25,062 nt of DNA from Proteobacteria bacterium UBA1844 (lineage in GTDB: Bacteria; Pseudomonadota; Gammaproteobacteria; Steroidobacterales; Woeseiaceae): the NCBI GenBank assembly GCA_002338615.1, contig DDIS01000048.1:340-25401 (forward strand), in the 5' to 3' direction. A program made the translations under genes and the position numbers. This document shows, one piece after another, positions 16,343 to 24,110 of the stretch; position 1 is the first letter of the stretch, and each line of letters opens with the position of its first letter. A model generated the notes under the pieces. It was not told the DNA's origin. It saw only the letters and a list, made by a program, of their open reading frames with translations, and searched no databases.

Positions 16343-17413
16343 TTAACCGCCCATCCGGTACATTTCCACTTTCGAAACAGTATGCGCCGCGGCAACATCG
16401 GGACGTCTCAGCTCACTATAACGGTCCGCCCGTTGTAACCAGACGCGCCGCAATATGTCCCCGAGCTCGTCATCGCCAGCACCGTTCCTGAGCGGTTCAC
16501 GCAAATCAGTACCGTGCGTCGCAAACAGGCAGGTATAGAGCACACCATCGGCGGACAGCCGGGCCCGTGAACAACTACCGCAGAACGGTTCCGTCACTGA
16601 CGAGATAAAGCCAATTTCGCCCGCACCGTCCTGGTACCTGTAGCGTCGTGCGACCTCGCCCGGGTAGTTCTTGCCCACCGCTTCAAGCGGCCAGCGTGCA
16701 CTGATAGCCTGTAACAATTCGCGCGACGGCACCACCTGCTCCATGCGCCAGCCATTGCGGTTGCCAACGTCCATGAATTCGATCAAGCGCACGATGTGCC
16801 CGCTGCCGCGAAATCTCTCCAGCAAATCCAGCACCGTATGTTCGTTGACACCGCGCTGCACCACCACGTTGAACTTGATTGGCGTGAGCCCGGCGTTTTC
16901 CGCCGCTTCTATGCCTTCAAGCACTCTGCCGAGGTCGCCTCGGCCGCCGCTCATGCGCGCAAAAACATCCGGATCGAGGCTGTCCAGGCTCACCGTCACT
17001 CGCATGAGTCCGGCGTCGGCGAGGCGCGCCGCGACCGGTGCCAGTAACATGCCATTGGTCGTCATCGCGAGATCATCGACGCCGGACAAGGCGGCAAGCC
17101 CCGCGATAAGTGAAGGAAGGTGTTTGTCGAGCAGTGGCTCGCCGCCTGTAACACGCAATTTCGATACCCCGAGGCCGGTTGCGACACTGGCGACCCTCAG
17201 GATCTCTTCGTGCGTCAAGCGCTTCGCGCGCGTAAGAAAGCGATAATCCTCGTTGAATTCCGACTCCGGCATGCAATAGGGACAACGAAAGTTGCACCGA
17301 TCCAGCAGTGAAATTCTGAGGTCATGCAGTGGCCGCCCCAGGGCGTCACGCAGCGATGCAGCGCCGGACCCGGCGAGGTCTTCTGAATTCTGAATGATTG
17401 CCATAGCCTCCAT
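16343..17413 (-). CDS. moaA: GTP 3',8-cyclase MoaA (radical SAM)
   Basis: Radical-SAM enzyme that starts Moco synthesis by cyclising GTP. Seen: the N-terminal SAM cluster motif CNFRCPYC, the GGEPLLDK motif, the C-terminal second-cluster cysteines (FCGSCSRARL plus a Cys 14 residues on), and the terminal Gly-Gly (MYRMGG) needed for activity in characterised MoaA. About 356 residues from ATG 17413. An in-frame ATG at 17404 has GGAGG only two bases upstream, so the start is uncertain by a few codons. First gene of the operon moaA-moaC-mobA-moaD-moaE. It diverges from the acyl-CoA dehydrogenase pair across about 150 bp in which I see no convincing promoter. Confidence 0.96.
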   Translation of the reverse strand: MEAMAIIQNSEDLAGSGAASLRDALGRPLHDLRISLLDRCNFRCPYCMPESEFNEDYRFLTRAKRLTHEEILRVASVATGLGVSKLRVTGGEPLLDKHLPSLIAGLAALSGVDDLAMTTNGMLLAPVAARLADAGLMRVTVSLDSLDPDVFARMSGGRGDLGRVLEGIEAAENAGLTPIKFNVVVQRGVNEHTVLDLLERFRGSGHIVRLIEFMDVGNRNGWRMEQVVPSRELLQAISARWPLEAVGKNYPGEVARRYRYQDGAGEIGFISSVTEPFCGSCSRARLSADGVLYTCLFATHGTDLREPLRNGAGDDELGDILRRVWLQRADRYSELRRPDVAAAHTVSKVEMYRMGG

Positions 17414-17566
17414 TGTGCACAAAACCCGCTTTATTTTCCCGCTGAATAGCGGCATTCTGGCCAGCGTTGTCGTCGCAACCGCCCGCAGGGGCAGTTTGCA
17501 GGAAATCGTGCGTTTACGGCCCTGCGAGCTACATCATCTCAAACGAAAAATACTGCAAGGAGCCGC

Positions 17567-18769
17567 ATGGACATTTCGTTCACCGACCAGGAACTCGCAT
17601 TTCGCGATGAAGTTCGAACGTTTTTCGCCGAAGAAATTCCATCTGCACTCAGAGCCAAACTCGAGCGCGGCATCGAGATCGGCAAACAGGACCAGGTTGA
17701 TTACCAGAAGTTGCTGTTCCGGCAAGGGTATTTTGCGCCGAACTGGCCCAAGGAGTACGGCGGTCCCGGCTGGACGACTATCCAGAAGTACATCTATGCC
17801 TCCGAGATGGCTGCGGCCGAGGCGCCGCAAATCATCCCTTTCGGCGTCAACATGGTGGGCCCGGTCATTTATTCCTTTGGTAGTGAGGAACAGAAAAAGC
17901 GCTTCCTGCCCGATATTCTCGAAAGCAATGTCTGGTGGTGCCAGGGCTATTCCGAGCCCGGTTCGGGCTCGGACCTCGCATCGCTAAAAACGCGCGCGGA
18001 TCTGGAGGGGGATCATTACCTCATCAATGGCACCAAGACCTGGACAACGCTGGGCCAGTACGCGGACTGGATTTTTGTACTCGCACGCACCAACACGGAA
18101 GTTGCGCGCCGCCAGGAGGGCATCAGCTTTATCCTGATTGACATGAGCACCGCGGGGATCAGCGTAAAACCTATTATTACTCTTGACGGCGCGCATGAAG
18201 TCAACGAAGTACATTTCGAGAATGTGCGCGTACCCCTCGAAAACCTGGTCGGTGACGAAGGCAAGGGCTGGACCTACGGCAAAGTCCTGTTGCAACACGA
18301 GCGTACCAACCTGACAGGCGTCGCGCACTCGAAGGTGCGCCTCGCCCGGCTACGTAAGCAGGCCGGCGAGGCAATACGTGGCGCGGAGCCGCTGCGGTCG
18401 GATCGAAATTTCATGCGACGCCTTGGCGCCATCGACGTTGAGTTGAAAGCGCTCGAAATTACTGACTTGCGTACCCTCGCAGCGGTTGCGTCCGGCAAGG
18501 CACCCGGACCGGAATCTTCGATTCTGAAGATCAAGGGCACGGAAGTCGCCCAAATGATCGACGCGCTGGAAATGGAAGCAGCCGGTTACTATGCCCTGCC
18601 CTACGTACCAGCGCAGTACCAGGTGAATTTTGATGATGCGGCACGAATTGGCTACAAGAATGAGACGCTTACATCGCTGCGCTATTTTAATAATCGCAAG
18701 GCATCTATTTATGGCGGCTCCAACGAAATTCAAAAGAATATCGTTGCCAAGCATGTGCTTGGTCTGTAG
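17567..18769 (+). CDS. Acyl-CoA dehydrogenase, large subunit type (PimC-like)
   Basis: FAD enzyme that oxidises an acyl-CoA to the 2-enoyl-CoA and passes electrons to ETF. The 400-residue protein has the N-terminal helical domain, WWCQGYSEPGSGSDLASLKT (flavin/substrate region), and the C-terminal IYGGSNEIQKNI. The position that holds the catalytic Glu in MCAD (YEGT) is Gly here, while a Glu is present in LLQHERT (Glu245), the place used by isovaleryl-CoA dehydrogenase. It resembles, from memory, PimC of the pimeloyl-CoA dehydrogenase and the heteromeric FadE pairs. ATG with AAGGAG upstream. It lies nine bases before a second, small-subunit-type gene, so the two probably form one heteromeric enzyme. 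The substrate is unknown; dicarboxylyl-CoA or side-chain-type substrates are candidates. Confidence 0.94.
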   Translation: MDISFTDQELAFRDEVRTFFAEEIPSALRAKLERGIEIGKQDQVDYQKLLFRQGYFAPNWPKEYGGPGWTTIQKYIYASEMAAAEAPQIIPFGVNMVGPVIYSFGSEEQKKRFLPDILESNVWWCQGYSEPGSGSDLASLKTRADLEGDHYLINGTKTWTTLGQYADWIFVLARTNTEVARRQEGISFILIDMSTAGISVKPIITLDGAHEVNEVHFENVRVPLENLVGDEGKGWTYGKVLLQHERTNLTGVAHSKVRLARLRKQAGEAIRGAEPLRSDRNFMRRLGAIDVELKALEITDLRTLAAVASGKAPGPESSILKIKGTEVAQMIDALEMEAAGYYALPYVPAQYQVNFDDAARIGYKNETLTSLRYFNNRKASIYGGSNEIQKNIVAKHVLGL

Positions 18770-18778
18770 GAGCAGAAC

Positions 18779-19924
18779 ATGAACTTCGACCTCAACGACA
18801 TGCAATCGATGCTGGCAGACAGTATCGAGAAATACATCAGCAACGAATACGATTTCGAGTCACGGCAGAAGTACGCTGCGAGCAAGCAGGGCTACAGCAC
18901 AAAAGTCTGGCAAACCTTTGCAGAACTTGGCTGGACGGTCGTGCCTTTCAGCGAGGAGGATGGCGGCTTCGATGGTGGCGCGATTGACCTTATGGTGGTC
19001 ATGGAACGTTTCGGTCGCGGTCTGCTCGTTGAGCCTTACCTTGCCAATATCGTGCTCGCGGGCGGTATTCTCAAGCGACTCGCCAGTACGCAACAAAAAG
19101 AACGCTGGCTGTATCCGGTCATTGCCGGTGAAAAGCAGGCGGCTCTTGCTCATGTCGAACCACAGAGCCGATACGACCTGGCCAATATTCGCTGCACCGC
19201 GGAACAGCGGGACGATGGCTGGCTCCTGAACGGTGCCAAAAGTTACGTGCTCAATGCTCGCAATGCGAACGTCCTTGTCGTCGCTGCACGAACCTCTGCC
19301 GGGACGAGTAGCGAACAGGGTATCAGCCTGTTTGTGATAGACCCGGCATCGACCGGCATCGCTATTACGGACTATGCGACAGTTGATGGCCACCAGGCCG
19401 GTGATATTTCGCTGCTCAATGTGAGCGCCCCGAAGGACGCGCTGCTCGGCGAGCCAGGCAACGGGTTTGCTGCACTCGACGCCACCATTGACGATGCGAT
19501 CCTTGCTGTCTGTGCCGAAGCGGTCGGCATTATGCAGGTCCTCACGGACAAGACCGTCGAATACTCGAAAAGCCGCGTACAGTTCGGCGTTCCGATCGGC
19601 AGCTTCCAGGCATTGCAACACCGTATGGTGGATATGCTGACGGGTGTCGAGCAAGCGCGCTCATTGCTGATGTGGGCAACGATGGTCAATGCGAACGGTA
19701 GCGAGGACGCAAAGCGTGCCGTCAGTTCGATTAAATATATGGTTGGCACGACGGGGCGCAAGATTGGCGAGGAAGCGGTGCAGATACACGGCGGCATGGG
19801 CGTGACCTGGGAACTCGACGTTGCGCACTACTTCAAGCGCCTGATCACGATCGGCCAGATCTTTGGCAATTCGGACTGGCACCTCGACAAACTGGCTGAT
19901 TGCGGACCGGCCAGATCCCGTTAA
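18779..19924 (+). CDS. Acyl-CoA dehydrogenase, small subunit type (PimD-like)
   Basis: The 381-residue partner of the preceding gene, with acyl-CoA dehydrogenase fold: MNFDLNDMQSMLADSIEKYI start, PFSEEDGGFDGG, the middle beta-domain and a C-terminal QIHGGMGVTWEL motif. At the alignment position of the large subunit's catalytic Glu it has DDAILAVCAEAVG and no clear base, as in PimD-type subunits, which suggests that the large subunit carries the active site. The ATG follows GGAG with a suitable spacer; the nine-base gap to the upstream gene implies co-translation. It converges on glnS with 37 bases between and no clear terminator. Pairing with the upstream gene is inferred from adjacency and family precedent. 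Confidence 0.93.
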   Translation: MNFDLNDMQSMLADSIEKYISNEYDFESRQKYAASKQGYSTKVWQTFAELGWTVVPFSEEDGGFDGGAIDLMVVMERFGRGLLVEPYLANIVLAGGILKRLASTQQKERWLYPVIAGEKQAALAHVEPQSRYDLANIRCTAEQRDDGWLLNGAKSYVLNARNANVLVVAARTSAGTSSEQGISLFVIDPASTGIAITDYATVDGHQAGDISLLNVSAPKDALLGEPGNGFAALDATIDDAILAVCAEAVGIMQVLTDKTVEYSKSRVQFGVPIGSFQALQHRMVDMLTGVEQARSLLMWATMVNANGSEDAKRAVSSIKYMVGTTGRKIGEEAVQIHGGMGVTWELDVAHYFKRLITIGQIFGNSDWHLDKLADCGPARSR

Positions 19925-19961
19925 CGGCACGACCTGCGTGTAACCGCGGAGACACCCTGGC

Positions 19962-21644
19962 TCAGGTTTCGGATTGCAGCGCCTGTTGCTCGATTTTCGC
20001 CCAGGAGTCGCGCAACGTAACGATACGATTGAATACCCGCGCATCGGCCTTGTCATCGCTCGGGTCCGGGCAGAAATAGCCGAGCCGCTCGAATTGTACG
20101 GCCTCTCCGGCGGCGAGCCCGGCGAGGCCCGGCTCCAGTTTGGCTGCTCGTGTTTCGAGCGATGCAGGATTCAGCACCTCGTGAAAGTCCTGCGCCTTGT
20201 TCGGATTCGCAACGCTAAACAGACGATCATAAAGCCGCACACTTGCGTCGAGCGCATGCGCGGCCGAAACCCAGTGTATGGTTCCCTTGACCTTACGGTC
20301 GCTGCTGCCCGTGCCGCTCCTCGTGTCTGCATCGTAACTGCAGCGCAACTCGGTAACGCGGCCGCTGGCGTCCTGGATTACTTCGTCACAGCGAATGATA
20401 TACGCCGAGCGCAGGCGGACTTCACCACCTGGCTTCAAGCGGAAAAACTTGCGCGGCGGATCGATCATGAAGTCGTCCCGCTCAATCCAGAGTTCACTGG
20501 AAAATGGCACCTCGCGCATGCCCATCTCGGGCTGGTTCGGATGATTCATCGCAGGCAGCATTTCAACCTGCCCGCCAGGATAGTTGCTGATGACTACTTT
20601 GAGCGGATCCAGTACGGCCATCCGTCGCGGTGCGGTATCTCCAAGCGATTCGCGCACACAGTTTTCGAGCATGCCCATTTCAATCAGCTTGTCCTTCTTG
20701 GTCACCCCGGCGCGGGACACGAAATCCCGCAAGGCAGCCGCCGGATAGCCGCGTCTTCGCATTCCCGCAATTGTAGGCATACGCGGATCGGTCCACCCGG
20801 AAACGATTCCTTCGTTGACGAGCTCATTGAGCTTGCGTTTGCTGGTGAGCGTGTACGCGAGATTCAGACGCGAAAACTCAATTTGTCGCGGCCGCTCCGG
20901 TGGCTGAAGCCGGTCAAGAATCCAGTCGTACAGAGGTCGATGATCCTCAAATTCCAGCGTACACAGCGAGTGCGTAATACCCTCGAACGCATCCGACAGC
21001 GTATGCGCGAAATCGTACATCGGATAGATGCACCAGGCATCGCCTGTGATCTGGTGGAGTTCGTGCCTGATCCGGTACAGCGCCGGATCACGCAGGTTGA
21101 TGTTCGGCGCTGCCATGTCAATCTTCGCACGCAGCACATGCTCTCCGTTTGCGAACTCCCCGGCGCGCATGCGCCGGAATAAATCGAGGTTCTCCTCGAC
21201 ACTGCGAATGCGGAACGGGCTGTTTCGACCGGGCTCAGTCAGCGTACCGCGGTAGGTACGAATTTCGTCGGCGCTCAGGCTGTCAACGTAAGCGAGGTCC
21301 GCCTCGATCAGGCTCACGGCAACATCGTGGATGCGCTCGAAATAGTCCGAGGCATGGGTCAGGCGGTCGCCCCAGTTGAAGCCGAGCCAACTGACATCCT
21401 CTTTGATCGCGTGAACGAACTCTTCGTCCTCCTTGCCTGGATTCGTATCATCGAAACGCAGGTAGGTCCGGCCTCCGGTTTCCGAGGCGACGCCGAAATT
21501 CAGGCAAATCGACATGACATGGCCGATATGAAGGTAGCCGTTCGGCTCCGGCGGGAACCGCGTTACGATCTCCGGGTGTTTGCCGGATTCGAGGTCGTCG
21601 TGAATGATCTGGCGAATGAAATCGCGCGGAATAGTGTCGCTCAT
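19962..21644 (-). CDS. glnS: Glutaminyl-tRNA synthetase
   Basis: Class I synthetase charging tRNA(Gln). The 560-residue length compares with 554 in E. coli, and the frame aligns throughout by eye: [84 protein letters not shown] and the C-terminal [10 protein letters not shown]. Two signature motifs deviate from the E. coli form: HIGHAKS is HIGHVMS, and VMSKRKL is LTSKRKL. The Lys and Arg of SKRKL are kept. The ATG at 21644 has only a weak Shine-Dalgarno (GAGAG). It diverges from thrS. Presence of GlnRS fits Gammaproteobacteria. Confidence 0.97.
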   Translation of the reverse strand: MSDTIPRDFIRQIIHDDLESGKHPEIVTRFPPEPNGYLHIGHVMSICLNFGVASETGGRTYLRFDDTNPGKEDEEFVHAIKEDVSWLGFNWGDRLTHASDYFERIHDVAVSLIEADLAYVDSLSADEIRTYRGTLTEPGRNSPFRIRSVEENLDLFRRMRAGEFANGEHVLRAKIDMAAPNINLRDPALYRIRHELHQITGDAWCIYPMYDFAHTLSDAFEGITHSLCTLEFEDHRPLYDWILDRLQPPERPRQIEFSRLNLAYTLTSKRKLNELVNEGIVSGWTDPRMPTIAGMRRRGYPAAALRDFVSRAGVTKKDKLIEMGMLENCVRESLGDTAPRRMAVLDPLKVVISNYPGGQVEMLPAMNHPNQPEMGMREVPFSSELWIERDDFMIDPPRKFFRLKPGGEVRLRSAYIIRCDEVIQDASGRVTELRCSYDADTRSGTGSSDRKVKGTIHWVSAAHALDASVRLYDRLFSVANPNKAQDFHEVLNPASLETRAAKLEPGLAGLAAGEAVQFERLGYFCPDPSDDKADARVFNRIVTLRDSWAKIEQQALQSET

Positions 21645-21727
21645 GTGCTCTCAGACCAGGCACCAACAGGCTGCACGCGGCGCTGCCTGGTTACCCGGAC
21701 TACCTGGATGATCGTAGAAAGGGCGCT

Positions 21728-21757
21728 ATTGTAGTGATTCCCGCTGGTTATGGCCAA
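21728..21757 (-). promoter_or_regulatory. Candidate sigma70 promoter of glnS
   Basis: On the minus strand TTGGCC (21757-21752), 18 bases, TACAAT (21733-21728). This would give a glnS leader of roughly 75 bases. Good -10, half-matching -35. Confidence 0.45.
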
Positions 21758-21915
21758 GTGAAATCGGCCCGCTGCTGTGAGCCCGATCAGTTGCGACGGA
21801 TGCGAACAGCCGCCACACAGGCATATGCAGATTGGCCGGGCAGCCGCCGGTGCGGGAGGGACTGCGAGCAGGCACTGGCTGAGGATTTATGCGGGGATCC
21901 CGTGCGTCACTGTAC

Positions 21916-21921
21916 TATAAT
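21916..21921 (+). promoter_or_regulatory. Consensus -10 element of the putative thrS promoter
   Basis: A perfect TATAAT about 105 bases before the thrS ATG. No recognisable -35 sits 16-18 bp upstream (GGGGAT at 17), so an activator or a weak -35 must be assumed. The predicted leader RNA would be about 100 nucleotides. Confidence 0.5.
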
Positions 21922-21981
21922 GCGACCCGCAATCCGGGCACGGACCTTTACCCGAACACACCGGACCGCACTAAAAATTAT

Positions 21982-22002
21982 GGCCGGCCCATGCGGGCGG
22001 CC
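21982..22002 (+). promoter_or_regulatory. GC-rich hairpin in the thrS leader
   Basis: GGCC (21982-21985) pairs with GGCC (21999-22002) and GCCC (21987-21990) with GGGC (21995-21998), with one bulged G and the loop ATGC: an 8-bp GC stem ending 24 bases before the start codon. Further upstream TCCGG (21933-21937) can pair with CCGGA (21961-21965). E. coli thrS is translationally autoregulated through leader structures that mimic tRNA(Thr); a similar role here is inference, since I cannot show tRNA mimicry. Confidence 0.4.
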
Positions 22003-22026
22003 AATTCACTCAGATAAAGAAACGTA

Positions 22027-23958
22027 ATGCTGAATATTACCTTGCCCGACGGTTCCGTCCGGGAATATGCCGCAGCTACCTCCGGTGCCGAGATAGCGTC
22101 GAATATCGGTAGCGGCCTCGCAAAGAGCGCCGTAGCCGTACGCGTGAACGGTGAACTGTGGGATCTCAAACGCGAAATTGAAAGCGACGCGCGCATCGAA
22201 ATCGTAACGCGTGACTCCGCAGACGGGCTCGAGCTGCTGCGCCACGATGCGGCGCATATACTGGCCGAAGCCGTGAAGGAACTCTGGCCCGACACCCAGG
22301 TGACCATCGGTCCGGCTATTGAAAACGGTTTTTATTACGATTTTGCGCGCGCCGAGCCGTTCACCGAAGAAGACCTGGCGACCATCGAGCAGCGCATGCT
22401 CGAAATCGTCGCACGCGACGAATTGATTACGCGGGAAGTCTGGCAACGTGATGACGCGGTGCGCCTGTTTCGCGAGATGGGTGAACATTACAAAGCCGAA
22501 ATTATCGAATCGATTCCGGCCAATGAAACGCTGACCCTCTACCGACAGGGCGATTTCGTGGACCTCTGTCGCGGCCCGCACCTGCCCTCAACCGGCAAGC
22601 TTGGCACGGCGTTCAAACTGACCCGTGTATCAGGCGCGTACTGGCGCGGCGATTCCAACAACGAAATGTTGCAGCGCGTGTACGGCACAGCCTGGGCCAA
22701 TGACAAACAATTGCGCCAATACCTTCGCATGCTCGAGGAAGCGGAGAAGCGCGATCATCGCCGCCTCGGCAGGGTGATGGACCTGTTTCACTTCCAGGAA
22801 GAATCGCCCGGCGCCGTGTTCTGGCACCCCAAAGGCTGGCAGTTGTTCCAGACCCTGATCGGCTTCATGCGTGAGCAGCAGAACGCGGCAGGCTACGAGG
22901 AAATCAATACGCCGGAAATCGTCGATCGTTCCTTGTGGGAAGCGTCCGGGCACTGGCAAGCATTCGGCGAAAACATGTACACGACCGAAACGGTTGACGG
23001 CCGTACCTACGCTATCAAACCCATGAACTGCCCGTGTCACATCCAGGTTTTCAAACAGGGTATCACCAGTTATCGCGATCTACCCGTCAGGCTTGCGGAA
23101 TTTGGCAAATGCCACCGTTACGAGCCGTCCGGTGCACTGCACGGCATGATGCGGGTACGGGCATTCACCCAGGATGATGCACATGTCTTTTGCACGCCCG
23201 AGCAAATAACCGATGAATCAATTGCGGTGTGCAAACTGATACTCGGCATCTACCGTGATTTCGGTTTTGATGATGTGCGTATCAAGTTTTCAGACCGCCC
23301 GGAGCTTCGGGTCGGTGACGATTCAATCTGGGACCAGTCCGAAGCTGCGCTTTTGCAAGCGCTTCAACAGGCAAAACTTGACTACACGCATAATCCGGGC
23401 GAAGGCGCGTTCTACGGGCCGAAAGTCGAGTTCGTATTGCGCGATGCCATCGGCCGTGATTGGCAATGTGGCACGTTGCAGGTCGATCTCAATATGCCGG
23501 GGCGGCTCGGTGCAACGTATATCGGTGAAGATGGCAACAAACATGTACCCGTCATGCTACACCGTGCAATCTTCGGATCACTCGAACGTTTCATCGGCAT
23601 ACTTATCGAGCACCACGCTGGCAATCTGCCATTGTGGCTCGCGCCAACGCAGGTGCAGGTCCTGACAATTACGTCCGATGCCGACGAATTCGCACTGGAA
23701 GTGGCGACGCGCCTGCGTGCTGCAGGTCTGCGCGCAGAGACGGATCTGCGCAACGAAAAAATTGCTTACAAGGTTCGTGAGCACAGTGTCGCAAAGATTC
23801 CCGTACTGCTTGCGATCGGTGCACGCGAAGTAGAAAATCGCAGCGTCGCGATGCGCCGGCTCGGCTCCAGGCAGCAACAGGTAATGACACTCGACGAAGT
23901 CGTTAAAAATCTTGACCGGGAAGTAAAAAATCGCTCCCGAGAATCGGCTGAGAGCTAA
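22027..23958 (+). CDS. thrS: Threonyl-tRNA synthetase
   Basis: Class II synthetase charging tRNA(Thr), with editing of mischarged serine. The 643-residue protein (E. coli 642) shows the N-terminal TGS domain (1-60), the editing domain with His73 and His77 (HDAAH) and Cys181/His185 (LCRGPH), the catalytic core with zinc ligand Cys335 (MNCPCH), [17 protein letters not shown] (motif 2), and [24 protein letters not shown] (zinc-ligand His and motif 3), then the anticodon-binding domain. The ATG at 22027 has only a weak AAAGA upstream, which fits a translationally controlled gene. Unlike the usual order thrS-infC-rpmI-rplT, the next gene is a receiver-domain protein, so thrS stands alone here. Confidence 0.98.
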   Translation: MLNITLPDGSVREYAAATSGAEIASNIGSGLAKSAVAVRVNGELWDLKREIESDARIEIVTRDSADGLELLRHDAAHILAEAVKELWPDTQVTIGPAIENGFYYDFARAEPFTEEDLATIEQRMLEIVARDELITREVWQRDDAVRLFREMGEHYKAEIIESIPANETLTLYRQGDFVDLCRGPHLPSTGKLGTAFKLTRVSGAYWRGDSNNEMLQRVYGTAWANDKQLRQYLRMLEEAEKRDHRRLGRVMDLFHFQEESPGAVFWHPKGWQLFQTLIGFMREQQNAAGYEEINTPEIVDRSLWEASGHWQAFGENMYTTETVDGRTYAIKPMNCPCHIQVFKQGITSYRDLPVRLAEFGKCHRYEPSGALHGMMRVRAFTQDDAHVFCTPEQITDESIAVCKLILGIYRDFGFDDVRIKFSDRPELRVGDDSIWDQSEAALLQALQQAKLDYTHNPGEGAFYGPKVEFVLRDAIGRDWQCGTLQVDLNMPGRLGATYIGEDGNKHVPVMLHRAIFGSLERFIGILIEHHAGNLPLWLAPTQVQVLTITSDADEFALEVATRLRAAGLRAETDLRNEKIAYKVREHSVAKIPVLLAIGAREVENRSVAMRRLGSRQQQVMTLDEVVKNLDREVKNRSRESAES

Positions 23959-23960
23959 AC

Positions 23961-23997
23961 GTGACGCGCACTGCACTCCTATTGTGCGGTGCGTCAC
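23961..23997 (+). terminator. Hairpin directly after thrS
   Basis: GTGACGC (23961-23967) pairs with GCGTCAC (23991-23997), extended inward by a G-U and a C-G pair, an internal loop and a GCAC/GTGC stem around a seven-base loop. No T-run follows, so termination may need Rho or use the second hairpin downstream. It begins two bases after the thrS stop. Confidence 0.5.
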
Positions 23998-24055
23998 AAA
24001 TTCAACATCCTGTCGTCGCCCAGCGACACACACTTTTATAGCGAGGGATATACTG

Positions 24056-24084
24056 CTACGACGCATGGATTGCGTAGACTTTTT
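24056..24084 (+). terminator. Terminator-like hairpin with T5 tail between thrS and the receiver protein gene
   Basis: CTA and CGCA (24056-24064, interrupted by a three-base bulge) pair with TGCGTAG (24071-24077) around a short loop, followed within two bases by TTTTT (24080-24084). It could be the Rho-independent end of thrS transcription. A -10-like TATACT (24049-24054) just before it would make it an attenuator of the next gene; I cannot decide. Confidence 0.35.
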
Positions 24085-24110
24085 GGCATAAAACGAGTGG
24101 AGAGGTAATC

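Larger units (their letters stand above)
21645..22026. other. 382-bp divergent intergenic region between glnS and thrS
   Basis: The largest gap in the window. It contains a candidate glnS promoter (21728-21757, minus), a 7-bp inverted repeat CCAGGCA/TGCCTGG in the glnS leader (21656-21662 and 21684-21690), a consensus -10 for thrS (21916-21921) and a structured thrS leader with a strong hairpin (21982-22002). A plus-strand open frame of 97 codons (21734-22027) ends in TAATG at the thrS start, but its composition (Arg- and Cys-rich, no recognisable domain, starting upstream of the promoter) argues against a real protein. I see no tRNA or other structured RNA gene. Confidence 0.7.

Noticed and set aside
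19974..21182. A 402-codon plus-strand frame antisense to glnS
   Set aside because: Fully opposite glnS, Arg/His-rich, with no domain; a shadow frame.
21734..22027. A 97-codon leader frame ending TAATG at the thrS start
   Set aside because: It starts about 180 bases upstream of the -10 element, is Arg/Cys-rich and shows no domain. Its Thr-rich triplets are noted in the findings but do not make a convincing leader peptide because no start codon and ribosome site lie between the promoter and them.
23961..24084. Possible tRNA or small RNA after thrS
   Set aside because: The symmetry is explained by two simple hairpins; no cloverleaf or conserved T-loop sequence is present.
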